64,000 bases of DNA from Saccharopolyspora thermophila (GTDB lineage: Bacteria > Actinomycetota > Actinomycetes > Mycobacteriales > Pseudonocardiaceae), in the NCBI RefSeq assembly GCF_014646075.1, contig NZ_BMMT01000004.1, positions 204,200-268,199 on the forward strand, given 5' to 3'. Within the stretch, counting starts at the first letter, position 1, and each line of letters begins with the position of its first letter. The notes beneath the pieces were generated by a model, which was not told the DNA's origin, ran no database searches, and saw nothing but the letters and a program-made list of their open reading frames with translations. Both the position numbers and the translations under genes were made by a program. Positions 45,310 through 54,384 of the stretch are shown here, piece by piece.

Positions 45310-45399
45310 TCCCACCAGCCCCAGCGGTAGCGTTCCGACCAGCTCCGCGGCTGTCGAATCCGCGGAGTGCACAGCGGTTGATCAGGAGGAATGGCACCG

Positions 45400-46353
45400 G
45401 TGAGTGCGGGACGGGCGGTCGGACTCTTACTCGGAGTGGCTGCGGACGCGGCGATCGGCGATCCGCGGCGTGGGCACCCGGTTGCGGCCTTCGGCAAGGT
45501 CGCGCAGGCGGCGGAGCAGCTGCTGCACCGCGACCACCGGCTCCCCGGCATCGCCTACACGGGCCTGCTGGTCGGCGGCACCGTCGGGCTCGGCGTGCTG
45601 GCGCAGTGGTTGTCCCGGCGCAGCCCGGTGCTGGAGGCGATGGTCACCGGCCTGGCGACCTGGGCGGTGCTCGGTGGCTCGTCGCTGGCCGACGAGGGCA
45701 CCGCGATGGCGCGGATGCTCGACGCCGGGGAGCTCGACGCGGCCCGGGCCCGCCTGCGCAACCTGTGCGGACGCGACTCGGCCGTGCTCGACGGGCAGGG
45801 CCTGGCGCGGGCGACGGTCGAGTCGGTCGCGGAGAACACCTCCGACGCCGTGGTGGCACCGCTGGTGTGGGGCGCGGTCGCCGGGGTCCCCGGGCTGCTC
45901 GGCTACCGGGCGATCAACACCCTCGATGCGATGGTCGGGCACCGCTCGCCGCGCTACCGCAACTTCGGCTGGGCGTCCGCGCGCCTGGACGACCTGGCCA
46001 ACCTGGTTCCGTCCCGCATCGCCGCCGTGCTGACGTCGGCCTGCGCACCGGTGGTGGGCGGTTCGGCGAGCGGGGCATGGCGCACCTGGCGGCGGGACGC
46101 CGCGGCGCACCCCAGCCCGAACGCCGGGCAGGTCGAGGCGGCCTTCGCGGGGGCGCTGCAGATCCGCCTCGGCGGTCGCACGGTGTACGGCCACGCCGTC
46201 GAGCAGCGCCCGATCCTGGGGGAAGGCCGCACGGCCGACGCGGGCGACGTGACGCGCAGCGTGGAGCTGTCCCGCGTGATCGGCACGGTCACGGGTGTCC
46301 TGGCAGCAGGCGTGGCCCTGACCCGCGCCCTCCGCCGCCCCCGCACCCCCTGA
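45400..46353 (+). CDS. cobD: Adenosylcobinamide-phosphate synthase (CobD/CbiB)
   Basis: 317-residue membrane protein that attaches the aminopropanol arm to adenosylcobyric acid. Segments DAAIGDPRRGHPVAAFG, SVAENTSDAVVAPLVWG and GYRAINTLDAMVGHRSPRY are diagnostic, as is ARLDDLANLVPSRI. I chose GTG at 45400 because AGGAGGA at 45384-45390 is spaced correctly for it; the ATG at 45391 would abut that site. No cobalamin riboswitch is visible upstream. Confidence 0.94.
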   Translation: MSAGRAVGLLLGVAADAAIGDPRRGHPVAAFGKVAQAAEQLLHRDHRLPGIAYTGLLVGGTVGLGVLAQWLSRRSPVLEAMVTGLATWAVLGGSSLADEGTAMARMLDAGELDAARARLRNLCGRDSAVLDGQGLARATVESVAENTSDAVVAPLVWGAVAGVPGLLGYRAINTLDAMVGHRSPRYRNFGWASARLDDLANLVPSRIAAVLTSACAPVVGGSASGAWRTWRRDAAAHPSPNAGQVEAAFAGALQIRLGGRTVYGHAVEQRPILGEGRTADAGDVTRSVELSRVIGTVTGVLAAGVALTRALRRPRTP

Positions 46354-46390
46354 CCCGCGCGCCCACGCCCCCCGCCGCACAGCGGAAGCT

Positions 46391-46415
46391 CCCAAATTCG
46401 GGCAAATACGGGGGT
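46391..46415 (+). repeat. Dispersed 25-bp motif, copy 2
   Basis: Partner of 15046-15070, in the short gap between cobD and the SURF1 gene; 22 of 25 identical. Confidence 0.5.
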
Positions 46416-46456
46416 GGCTTCGGCCTGGCGCCGGGGTGTCCGTGTTGGGTTTGCGG

Positions 46457-47332
46457 TTACTGGTTTGCCGACGTTTCGCGGGCGTGGCGTTCTGCTTCCT
46501 CGCGGCGCTCGTCCTCGGCGATCGCCTCGGCCACCGACATGCGCCTGCGGCGGCCCTTGCGGGCCTTGTCGGCGGGAGCGCCGTCTGCGGCGCTGGCCTC
46601 GGCGTCACCCGACCGCAGTTCGGAATAGATCAGGTAACCGATCGCGATGATCGCCATGGTGCCGAAGGCGATCCACTGCAGCGCGTAGGAGAAGTACGGG
46701 CCCGATTCCAGACGTGGCAGGGGCAGCGCACCGAGCACACCCGGCTGGCCTTCGGTGAGCGCGAAGTAGCCCGGGCGCAGCGTGATGCCGGTGCCGGTGG
46801 CGACGGTCTGCGAGTTCACCGCATACGTCCAACGGTGGCCGTCGTGGTCGAACAGCGGGCGGTTCTTACTGTCCTGCTCGTCGGCGCGGACGCGGGCGAC
46901 GACGGTGACGTCGCCGGTCGGTGGCGCCGCGTACTCCGGCGCCTGCGTGCCGTTGACGGGGCGGACGAAGCCCCGGTCGACCAGCACCGTCGAGCCGCCC
47001 TCAAGCCGGAACGGGGTCAGTACCTCGAACGCGGGCTCGCCGAGCACGGTCCGCTGCCAGGCCAGCGTCTCGCCCTCCGGCAGGTACCGGCCGCGCAGCA
47101 CGACCTGCGCCCACTCGGTGCGCTCGCTGGGGGCCTGTCCGGCGGGAAGAACCTCGGCGAGCGGTTTCGGCGGTGCGTGGAACGACTCGCTGATCGCGCT
47201 GTTGCGCGCCTGCGTCTCCTCGTTGCGGCTGAACTGCCACGGTGCGAGCAGGGTGAAGCACAGCGTGGCGAAGACCACGACCAGTCCGATCAGGCCGAGC
47301 CACCCGGGCCGCAGCAGAAACTTCAGACGCAC
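46457..47332 (-). CDS. SURF1-family protein
   Basis: 291 residues with two membrane segments, one near the N-terminus (about 8-28) and one near 210-230, flanking an extracytoplasmic domain (ARGRYLPEG-like VVLRGRYLPEGETLAW, then VLVDRGFVRP). SURF1 assists haem-copper (aa3-type) cytochrome oxidase assembly. The C-terminal tail is Arg/Ala-rich (KARKGRRRRMS). GTG at 47332 is preferred. Confidence 0.9.
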   Translation of the reverse strand: MRLKFLLRPGWLGLIGLVVVFATLCFTLLAPWQFSRNEETQARNSAISESFHAPPKPLAEVLPAGQAPSERTEWAQVVLRGRYLPEGETLAWQRTVLGEPAFEVLTPFRLEGGSTVLVDRGFVRPVNGTQAPEYAAPPTGDVTVVARVRADEQDSKNRPLFDHDGHRWTYAVNSQTVATGTGITLRPGYFALTEGQPGVLGALPLPRLESGPYFSYALQWIAFGTMAIIAIGYLIYSELRSGDAEASAADGAPADKARKGRRRRMSVAEAIAEDERREEAERHARETSANQ

Positions 47333-47436
47333 ACCCCTACGGTAGGCGGCCACCGACGGGTGGTGCTGCCGCCCCCAGCGCCGGTGTCACCTGTTCCACA
47401 TGGCGCGAGAACGGGGCGCGATGCGACGCCGTGCAC

Positions 47437-48306
47437 TCAGCGGGCGCGGAGGGCGTTGCGGGCCGCGGCCACGGCTTGGGCGGCGTAGCCGCCGCCGAAG
47501 AGCACGGTGTGCACCAGCAGAGGGAAGAGCTGGTGCAGGTGGATGCGGTCGGCCCAGCCCTCGGCCAGCGGGCTGACCTCCTGGTAGGCGGCCAGCACCC
47601 GGTCCAGGTGTGGGCAGCCGAACAGGTGCAGCATCGCCAGGTCGGTCTCGCGGTGGCCGCCGTGCGCGGCCGGGTCGATCAACCAGGCCCGCTGCCCGCC
47701 CCAGTGCACGTTGCCGCTCCACAGGTCGCCGTGCAGCCGCGCGGGCGGTTCCGCCGGCCCGGCCAGCGCGTCGATGTCCGCGCACACCCGGCCGATCACC
47801 TCGGCCCCGTCCGGCCCGAGCAGGCCCGCATCCACCGCGCGCCGCAGGTACGGCTCCACGCGGTGGCGGGCGTAGAACGACGGCCACCGCTCGCAGGGTT
47901 CGTTGCGCATCGGCGCGAGCCCGATCCAGGCGTCCGCCGGACCGCCGGGCGGGGCGGCGCCGAACGCCGGTGCCCCGGCGGCGTGCAGCGCGGCCAGTTC
48001 CCGGCCGAGCCGCTCGGCGGCGCGTGGGGTGGGGGCCGCCTCCGGGATGTGTTCGGTGACCAGCCAGCGTTCGGTGTGCCCGTGCACGGCGGGTACCGCG
48101 ACCGAGTCCGACTCGGCCAGCCACGCCAGGGACGCCGCTTCGGCCGCGACGGCGCCCGGCATCGTCTCCAGGGCGGTCTTGGCGAACACGGTCGTCCCGT
48201 CGTCGAGGCGGACGGCGAACGCCGCCGCCGTGTCGCCACCTCCGAGCCGGTGCACCTCCACCGGTTGCCGACCGGTGATCTCCGCCACTGCGTCCCGGGG
48301 GTTCAT
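47437..48306 (-). CDS. Fructosamine kinase family protein
   Basis: 289 residues with the aminoglycoside-phosphotransferase-like fold: GGGDTAAAFAVRL nucleotide loop, LHGDLWSGNVHWG catalytic loop and LIDPAAHGGHRETDLAML metal loop. Phosphorylates ketosamines so the glycation adduct decays (deglycation). Start ATG at 48306, four bases after the phosphatase gene: an operon of two. This pair (LMW-PTP + fructosamine kinase) is common in actinomycetes. Confidence 0.93.
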   Translation of the reverse strand: MNPRDAVAEITGRQPVEVHRLGGGDTAAAFAVRLDDGTTVFAKTALETMPGAVAAEAASLAWLAESDSVAVPAVHGHTERWLVTEHIPEAAPTPRAAERLGRELAALHAAGAPAFGAAPPGGPADAWIGLAPMRNEPCERWPSFYARHRVEPYLRRAVDAGLLGPDGAEVIGRVCADIDALAGPAEPPARLHGDLWSGNVHWGGQRAWLIDPAAHGGHRETDLAMLHLFGCPHLDRVLAAYQEVSPLAEGWADRIHLHQLFPLLVHTVLFGGGYAAQAVAAARNALRAR

Positions 48307-48310
48307 CGGT

Positions 48311-48769
48311 TCACACCCGCTCGCGAACCCAGTCCAGCAGACCCGGCATCGCGGCCTCGACCATCTCCAGCACGTCGTCGAACCCGCTCGGACCCCCGTA
48401 GTACGGGTCGGGCACCTCGGCCCGGTCCGCGGCGTCCGGATCGAAGGAGCGCAGCAGCCGCACCTTCGCCGGGTCGTCGACCATGCGGCGCACCGCCCGC
48501 AGGTGCCCGGCGTCCATGGCGACCAGCAGGTCGGCGCCGAGGTGCGTCTCGTCGATCTGCGCCGCGACGTGGTCGGTGGGGTAGCCGTGCTCGGCGAGCA
48601 CCTTCGCGGTGCGCGGGTCCGCGGGTTCGCCGACGTGCCACGGCCCGGTCCCGGCGCTGCTGACCTCGACCTGCCCGTCCAGCCCGGCGCGCCGGACCTG
48701 CTCACGGAAGACCAGGGCGGCCATCGGGGACCGGCAGATGTTGCCGGTGCAGATGAACGAGATGTGCAC
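48311..48769 (-). CDS. Low-molecular-weight protein tyrosine phosphatase
   Basis: 152 residues. P-loop CTGNICRSP (Cys7, Arg13) and the general-acid Asp121 in VPDPYYGGPSGF are intact. GTG at 48769 gives the family start VHISFICTGN. In this operon it may act on phosphoesters such as fructosamine phosphates as well as phosphotyrosine (the former inferred from its fructosamine kinase neighbour). Confidence 0.94.
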   Translation of the reverse strand: MHISFICTGNICRSPMAALVFREQVRRAGLDGQVEVSSAGTGPWHVGEPADPRTAKVLAEHGYPTDHVAAQIDETHLGADLLVAMDAGHLRAVRRMVDDPAKVRLLRSFDPDAADRAEVPDPYYGGPSGFDDVLEMVEAAMPGLLDWVRERV

Positions 48770-48986
48770 GTCCGGGAAGCATACGTGCCCGACTCCGCCG
48801 CGGACCTCGGCGCACCACCAGCGCCGCTTCCACCGCGGGCGCCGCCCGAAGCCTCGTCCGGTTCGGCCGAGCCGAGGTGAGCACCGCCAGGCGGTGCGGA
48901 CCGCAACGCTTGTCGACCCGGTGGGCTCGAAGGGCAGTCGTCGTGACCCGGCGTCGGGGTTTTCCGTCCTGGTTAGACTGCGCGGG

Positions 48987-50036
48987 ATGAGCAGCGGGCA
49001 TGATCGGGAGCTGTTGCGCCACCACGGCGACGTCGACGCCGGACCCGGCCTGCTCGACTTCGCCGTCAACGTCCGGCTCGACCGGCCCCCGACCTGGCTT
49101 CGCGACCGCCTCGCGGCGGCCCTGGACCGCCTCGGCCGTTACCCGTCCGCCGCCGACGACCTGGCCGCTCGGACGGCCGCCGCCGCCCGCCACGGCCGCG
49201 ACGCCGACGAGGTGCTGCTGCTCGCGGGCGCGGCGGAGGGCTTCGCGCTCCTGCCCTCGCTGCGCCCCCGCCTCGCGGCGCTGGTGCACCCCTCGTTCAC
49301 CGAGCCGGAGCTGGCGCTGCGCACCGCGGGGGTCGAGGTGGCGCGGGTGCAGCTGAATCCGCGCGACGGCTACCGGCTGGATGCCGCGGCGGTGCCGGAG
49401 CAGGCTGATCTGGTGGTTCTGGGCAACCCGACCAACCCGACCTCGGTGCTGCACCCCGCTGCGGAGATCCGCAAGCTCCTGCGCCCGGGGCGCGTGGTCG
49501 TGGTGGACGAGGCGTTCGCCGACACCGTGCCGGGCGAGCCGGAGTCGCTGGCCGGGTTCGGGGAACCGGGGCTGCTGGTGTTGCGCAGCCTGACCAAGAT
49601 GTGGGGGCTGCCGGGTTTGCGCGCCGGGTACGCGCTGGGTGACCCGGGGCTGCTCGCCGAGCTCGCCCGCAACCGTCCACACTGGCCGGTCAACACGCTG
49701 GTGTTGGAGGCGGTGGCGGCCTGCTGCGAGCCCGCGGCGCTCGCGGAGTCCGAGCAGGCCGCGGCGCAGTTGCAGGAGCACCGGGCGGCGCTGGCGGGGG
49801 CACTGGCCGGAATCCCGGGGGTGCGGGTCAACTCGCCCGCGCGAGCGCCTTTCCTGCTGCTGGAGGTGCCCGACGGGGAGCGGGTCCGCGCGGGGCTGCG
49901 GGAGCGCGGCGTCGCGGTGCGCCGCGGCGACACCTTCCCCGGGCTGGGTGCCGACCACCTCCGGGTCGCGGTACGCGACCCGGAGACGAACGCCTTGCTG
50001 GTCAAGGCTGTGCGCGATGTCGTGGAACGGGGGTGA
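48987..50036 (+). CDS. cobC: Threonine-phosphate decarboxylase-like aminotransferase (CobC-type)
   Basis: 349-residue class I/II PLP enzyme making (R)-1-amino-2-propanol phosphate for CobD. The opening HGDVDAGPGLLDFAVNVR is typical of CobC/CobD decarboxylases. GNPTNPTSVLHP and VVDEAFADT precede SLTKMWGLPGLRAGYALG, with the PLP lysine in SLTK. ATG at 48987; a TTAGACT -10-like box lies just upstream. Followed 4 bp later by the Nif3-like gene. Confidence 0.9.
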   Translation: MSSGHDRELLRHHGDVDAGPGLLDFAVNVRLDRPPTWLRDRLAAALDRLGRYPSAADDLAARTAAAARHGRDADEVLLLAGAAEGFALLPSLRPRLAALVHPSFTEPELALRTAGVEVARVQLNPRDGYRLDAAAVPEQADLVVLGNPTNPTSVLHPAAEIRKLLRPGRVVVVDEAFADTVPGEPESLAGFGEPGLLVLRSLTKMWGLPGLRAGYALGDPGLLAELARNRPHWPVNTLVLEAVAACCEPAALAESEQAAAQLQEHRAALAGALAGIPGVRVNSPARAPFLLLEVPDGERVRAGLRERGVAVRRGDTFPGLGADHLRVAVRDPETNALLVKAVRDVVERG

Positions 50037-50040
50037 ACCG

Positions 50041-50898
50041 GTGGCGGTTCGGATTCAGGACGTGGTCGAGGCGCTGGAGGCGGCCTACCCACCCGAGTTG
50101 GCGGAGAGCTGGGACGCGGTCGGCCTGGTGTGCGGCGACCCGCAGGCCGTGGTGCAGCGCGTGCTGTTCTGCGTGGACCCGGTCGAGGCCACTGTGGACG
50201 AATCGATCGACTTCGGCGCGCAGCTGCTCGTCGCGCACCACCCGCTGCTGCTGCGTGGCGTGCACGGCGTGCCCGCCGACGACCCGAAGGGCCGAATCGT
50301 GCACCGGCTGATCAGGGCCGGCATCGGCCTGTACTGCGCGCACACCAACGCCGACAGTGCGGTGCACGGGGTCTCGGACGCCCTGGCGGCGGCGCTGGGG
50401 CTGACCGTGCTGCGCCCGCTGGCGCCGCACGCCGAAGGCGCGCAGACCGGGCTGGGGCGGATCGGCGAACTGTCCGAGCCCGAACCGTTCCGGGACTTCG
50501 TCCAGCGCGTCGCCAACAGCCTGCCCACCACCGCGTGGGGCGTGCGCGGGGCCGGTGACCCCGAGCGCCCCATCCGCACCGTCGCGGTCTGCGGCGGGGC
50601 GGGCGACTCGTACCTCGCCACCGCCGTGGCGGCCGGGGTGGACGCGTACGTGACCGCCGACCTGCGGCACCACCCGGCGGGCGAGCACCTGTCGCGGGCC
50701 GACGTCCCGGGTACCCGGGTACCGGCGCTGGTGGACGTGGCGCACTGGGCCAGCGAGTGGCCGTGGTGCCAGCAGGCCGCCGACACCGTCGCTGCGGCGC
50801 TGCCGGATACAGTCGAAGTCCTCGTTTCCACCCGCCGCACCGATCCGTGGACCGTCCATGCGGGTGCGGCATCCGACCCAGGGAGGGCGCTCGCGTGA
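50041..50898 (+). CDS. Nif3-like dinuclear metal-centre protein
   Basis: 285 residues, NIF3/YbgI family, toroidal hexamer with two metals. Ligand motifs: LLVAHHPLLLRGV, CAHTNADSAVHG and, near the C-terminus, LVDVAHWASEWP. GTG at 50041. In actinobacteria it sits beside the zinc-ribbon coiled-coil gene and RNase H/CobC gene as here. The molecular function is not settled; its stop overlaps the next start (GTGA). Confidence 0.92.
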   Translation: MAVRIQDVVEALEAAYPPELAESWDAVGLVCGDPQAVVQRVLFCVDPVEATVDESIDFGAQLLVAHHPLLLRGVHGVPADDPKGRIVHRLIRAGIGLYCAHTNADSAVHGVSDALAAALGLTVLRPLAPHAEGAQTGLGRIGELSEPEPFRDFVQRVANSLPTTAWGVRGAGDPERPIRTVAVCGGAGDSYLATAVAAGVDAYVTADLRHHPAGEHLSRADVPGTRVPALVDVAHWASEWPWCQQAADTVAAALPDTVEVLVSTRRTDPWTVHAGAASDPGRALA

Positions 50899-51629
50899 AA
50901 GCCGACCCCGCCGTGCAACGACGGCTGCTCGATCTCGCGGAGGCGGACGCGGATCTCAACCGCGTCGAGCACCGGCGGCGCACGCTGCCCGAGTTGGAGC
51001 AGATCGGCCAGGTCGAGCGAGACGTGCAGGCGAAGCGCGACGAACTGGTGGTGGCCCAGACGGCGTTCGGCGACCTGGACCGCGAGGTTCGGCGCCTGGA
51101 GAACGAGGTCGAGCAGGTGCGCGCGCGGGAGCAGCGTGACCGCGACCTGATGGCGGCCGGGGGCTCCGCCAAGCAGCTGGCGGACCTGGAGCACGAGCTG
51201 CAGACCCTGGCCCGGCGGCAGGGCATCCTCGAGGATGAGCTGCTGGAGGCCATGGAGCAGCGCGAGGCGCTGGAGGCGAACGTGACCCGGTCCCGCGAGG
51301 CGGTCGTCGCCGCCGAGGAGCGGCTGGCGGAGATCCGCGCGCGCCGCGACGAGGCGCTGGCCGACCTGGAGGTCACCCAGACGCGCCGCCGGGCGGAGCG
51401 GGAGCTGATCGCCAAGGCGCTGCCGGAGGACCTCGCCGCGCTCTACGAACGGATCCGTGCGCAGCGCGGGGTCGCGGCCGGGCTGCTGCAGGGCTCCCGG
51501 TGCGGGGCGTGCCGCATCGAGCTGGACCGCAGCGCGCTGAACGAGGTGCGCGAGGCTGCGGCCGACGAGGTCGTCCGGTGTGAGGAGTGCGGCGCGATCC
51601 TGGTGCGCAGCGGGGAGCCGGGCCGGTGA
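50895..51629 (+). CDS. Coiled-coil protein with C4 zinc ribbon
   Basis: 244 residues: residues 1-190 form a long antiparallel coiled coil (REVRRLENEVEQVRAREQRD and similar); the tail has CGACRIELDRS and VRCEECGAILVR, a four-cysteine zinc ribbon. Homologues occur throughout actinobacteria between nif3-like and rnhA-cobC genes. Role unknown, possibly nucleic-acid or ribosome related. The GTG overlaps the Nif3 stop; its own stop overlaps the RNase H start. Confidence 0.9.
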   Translation: MKADPAVQRRLLDLAEADADLNRVEHRRRTLPELEQIGQVERDVQAKRDELVVAQTAFGDLDREVRRLENEVEQVRAREQRDRDLMAAGGSAKQLADLEHELQTLARRQGILEDELLEAMEQREALEANVTRSREAVVAAEERLAEIRARRDEALADLEVTQTRRRAERELIAKALPEDLAALYERIRAQRGVAAGLLQGSRCGACRIELDRSALNEVREAAADEVVRCEECGAILVRSGEPGR

Positions 51630-52747
51630 GCCTGCGCGTCGTCGTCGAGGCCGACGGCGGGTCGCGCGGCAACCCCGGGCCCGCCGGGTGCGGTGCGGTG
51701 GTGCGTGACGCGGCCTCCGGGGCGCTGCTCGCGGAGCGGTCGGTCGCGCTGGGCGTCACCACCAACAACGTGGCCGAGTACCAGGGGCTCATCACCGGGC
51801 TGCGGGCCGCGGCCGAGCTCGGTGCCACCGAGGTCGAGGTGCGCATGGACGCCAAGCTGGTGATCGAGCAGATGGCCGGTCGCTGGCGCGTCAGGCACGC
51901 CGCCCTGAAGCCGCTGCACGCCGAGGCGGCGCGGCTGGTGGCGGAGTTCGCCGCGGTGTCCTTCGAGTGGGTGCCGCGTGCCCGCAACGCGCACGCCGAC
52001 CGGCTCGCCAACGAGGCGATGGACCAGCAGGCGGGCGGCCACGCGGCGGAGGGTGGCGGCGAGTCGCCGACCGCGACGGCCCGCGGCCGCGCTGCGGGCT
52101 GGCTCGACGCGGACGGCACCCCGACCAAGCTGCTGCTCCTGCGGCACGGCCAGACGCCGATGTCGGTGGAGCGGCGCTACTCCGGCCGCGGCGACGTGGC
52201 GCTGACCGAGTTCGGGCAGCGGCAGGCGCGCGCCGCGGGCAAGCGGCTGGCCGCGATGGACGGCGTGATCGCGATGGACGGCGTGGCCCCGGTGATCGCC
52301 TCGCCGCTGACCCGCACCCGGCAGACCGCGCAGGCGGTGGTCGACGCCATCGGCGGCGAGCTGCACTTCCACGACGGCCTGCTGGAAACCGACTTCGGCG
52401 CCTGGGAGGGCCTGACCTTCCGCGAGGCGGCCGAGCAGTTTCCGCGGCTGCACCGCGCCTGGCTGGGCGACCCGACGGTGGAGCCGCCCGGTGGGGAGAG
52501 CCTGGAAGCGGTCTTCGCGCGGGTGACGGCGGCCCGCGACGACCTGCTGGAGCGCTACGCGGGTCGCACGATCATCGTGGTGAGTCACGTGACCCCGATC
52601 AAGGCGCTGCTGCGGCTGGGCCTGGACGTCGGCCCGCAGATGTTCTACCGCCTGCACCTCGACCTGGCGTCGCTGTCCATCGTGGAGTTCTACCCGGACG
52701 GGAACGCCTCGGTCCGGCTGGTCAACGACATCTCCCACTGGGCCTGA
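51626..52747 (+). CDS. Bifunctional RNase H type I / alpha-ribazole phosphatase-type protein
   Basis: 373 residues in two domains, like mycobacterial Rv2228c. RNase H fold 1-135: VEADGGSRGNPGPAG, NNVAEYQGLITGL, RMDAKLVIEQM and ARNAHADRLAN supply the acidic active site. Histidine-phosphatase fold about 165-373: LLLRHGQTPMSVERRYSG and the VVSHVTPIKALLRL histidine. The second domain is assigned to B12 lower-ligand metabolism (CobC-like); a linker lies between. GTG overlaps the preceding stop. Confidence 0.93.
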   Translation: MSLRVVVEADGGSRGNPGPAGCGAVVRDAASGALLAERSVALGVTTNNVAEYQGLITGLRAAAELGATEVEVRMDAKLVIEQMAGRWRVRHAALKPLHAEAARLVAEFAAVSFEWVPRARNAHADRLANEAMDQQAGGHAAEGGGESPTATARGRAAGWLDADGTPTKLLLLRHGQTPMSVERRYSGRGDVALTEFGQRQARAAGKRLAAMDGVIAMDGVAPVIASPLTRTRQTAQAVVDAIGGELHFHDGLLETDFGAWEGLTFREAAEQFPRLHRAWLGDPTVEPPGGESLEAVFARVTAARDDLLERYAGRTIIVVSHVTPIKALLRLGLDVGPQMFYRLHLDLASLSIVEFYPDGNASVRLVNDISHWA

Positions 52748-52859
52748 CCCACCGCGCCGGGCGGGACCGGAACACCCCTCGCCAGAGTACGGTCCCGCAC
52801 AGCCATCCGAACGCGTACGGAGCCGGGCGCGTTCGTCTCGGCAAGATCCTGCAACCCGG

Positions 52860-53170
52860 ACGGCGGCGCTGGCCGGGCTGCCCCCGAATCCGCCGTTCGC
52901 CGCACACACCTCGGCGTGCCTGGCCGGGGCGAACCTGCCCCGCGAGGAACGGGAGCTGCGCCGCGCGATGGCCGAGCGCGGCTGGTCGGCCTCGGTGACG
53001 GTGGCCAACGACACCTTCGCGCTGCTGCGGGCGGGCACCGAGGACGGCGTCGGCGTCGCCCCCGACGGGCGCACCGCGCGGTTCCCCGCGATCGGGCGCA
53101 TCTCCGGCGACTGGGGCGGCGGGGCGTTCCTCGGCCACGAGGTCCTGTGGTGGGCGGTGCGCCGCGGTCG
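52860..53170 (+). pseudogene. Relic of a BadF/NagK-type N-acetylglucosamine kinase
   Basis: In one frame, FAAHTSACLAGANLPREERE and SVTVANDTFALLRAGTED are followed by GVGVAPDGRTARFPAIGRIS and WGGGAFLGHEVLWWAVRR. These are family segments, but the stretch between ATED and GVGVA that should contain a VVCGAGIN-type phosphate loop is missing, and both ends are absent. No start site. Lies between rnhA-cobC and rnpB. An inactive fragment. Confidence 0.75.
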
Positions 53171-53320
53171 CGCCCGGGCCGAGGTGCGCCTGGTCGAAGC
53201 GGCCCCGGTCCTCGGTGCGGGCCTTCTCGGCCTGGACCACCTCGGTGCCGGCCCGCCGGCCCGGCGTCGGCTGCGCGGGGCTGATCCGCGGCCCGACGCC
53301 CGACACGGCTAGACTCGTCG

Positions 53321-53727
53321 GTGCGGATGAGCCGGCCGGGTGACCGCGGCGGGGAGCGAACCCGCCGAGGAAAGTCCGGACTCCACAGGGCAGGGTGGTT
53401 GCTAACGGCAACCCGGGGAGACCCGCGGGACAGTGCCACAGAAAACAGACCGCCCGGCGGCTGACGCCGGGTAAGGGTGAAACGGTGGTGTAAGAGACCA
53501 CCAGCATCCCGGGTGACCGGGGTGGCTTGGTAAACCCCACCCGGAGCAAGGTCAAGAGGACGCCGGCGAACGGCGTCTGCGCGGACGTTCGAGGGCTGCC
53601 CGTCCGAGGTCCGCGGGTAGACCGCACGAGCCTGTCGGCGACGGCAGGCCCAGATGGATGGTCACCGAATGGGAGCGCCGCAAGGCACCCAGGAACAGAA
53701 TCCGGCTTACAGGCCGACTCATCCGCT
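53321..53727 (+). ncRNA. rnpB: RNase P RNA (rnpB), bacterial type A
   Basis: The ends pair: GCGGATGAGCCGGCC near 53323 with GGCCGACTCATCCGC near 53712-53726. Universal core elements occur in order: GAGGAAAGTCCGGACTCC, CAGGGCAGGGTGGTTGCTAA, the ACAGAAAACAGACCGCC segment, AAGGGTGAAACGGTGGTGTA and, near the end, ACAGAATCCGGCTTACAGG. Length about 405 nt is normal for actinobacteria. Confidence 0.97.
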
Positions 53728-54384
53728 TCTCGTCGTGTTCCAGTGATGGCTTCGGCGTCGCGGGCTGCGTCGCTCGCAACGGCGTCGACGGTTGTCGGTT
53801 CTGGTCGCGCCCGTGCCTCGCGTCCGGATCGTGGGATGGGCATTGCCGTTCGGACAGGGCTGGTCCGGGTGGCGGGAGCGCGGATCGTCCATAGTGGCGG
53901 TTGCTCGTTGGGCTGATCGGGTGTCGGTGCATGGCGGGGCGGCCCTGGGGCGGACGGGCCGTGGCGTAACCGCTACTCTGAGATGGGCGCCAAGATCACC
54001 TTTTTCGGATCTGTTCCCGCGGCACCGTGTCCGCGTGAGCCGGTCGGGTGCATCGCGGCGCGATGTGCGGAAATCCACCGGCCCACCGGTTCGTGCACGG
54101 TGCGTTACGAAGGAGCTCGCAAGCGGGTGAACAGTCACGAGATTCCGGCCCGGAACCGGCCTGATGAGCGTCCTTTTCCCGGCAGTGCGCCGAAAGCGGC
54201 ATGCCCGAACGGCCTATTCGCGGCGTGACGGCGCCAGATCCGCAACGCCGTTTCCGCCACACCCGGACTCGCAACCACTACTTCTGGTCACCATGTCATG
54301 TTCTACTCGTACCTGCGTGCCGGGTCACGCCCGGCGGGCTGAGGTACCGACCCGACGACACTCCGCGCACTCAGGGGTAACAAG
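53728..54384. other. Non-coding stretch before the T4SS-like operon
   Basis: Nothing convincing on either strand; the longest frames are Arg-rich shadows without ribosome-binding sites. A slightly AT-richer patch at 53970-54010 (CTACTCTGAGATG, CACCTTTTTCGG) may be promoter DNA for the operon starting at 54385. Confidence 0.5.

Noticed and set aside
45251-45399. Cobalamin riboswitch upstream of cobD
   Set aside because: No B12-box or aptamer core is recognisable, only simple inverted repeats.
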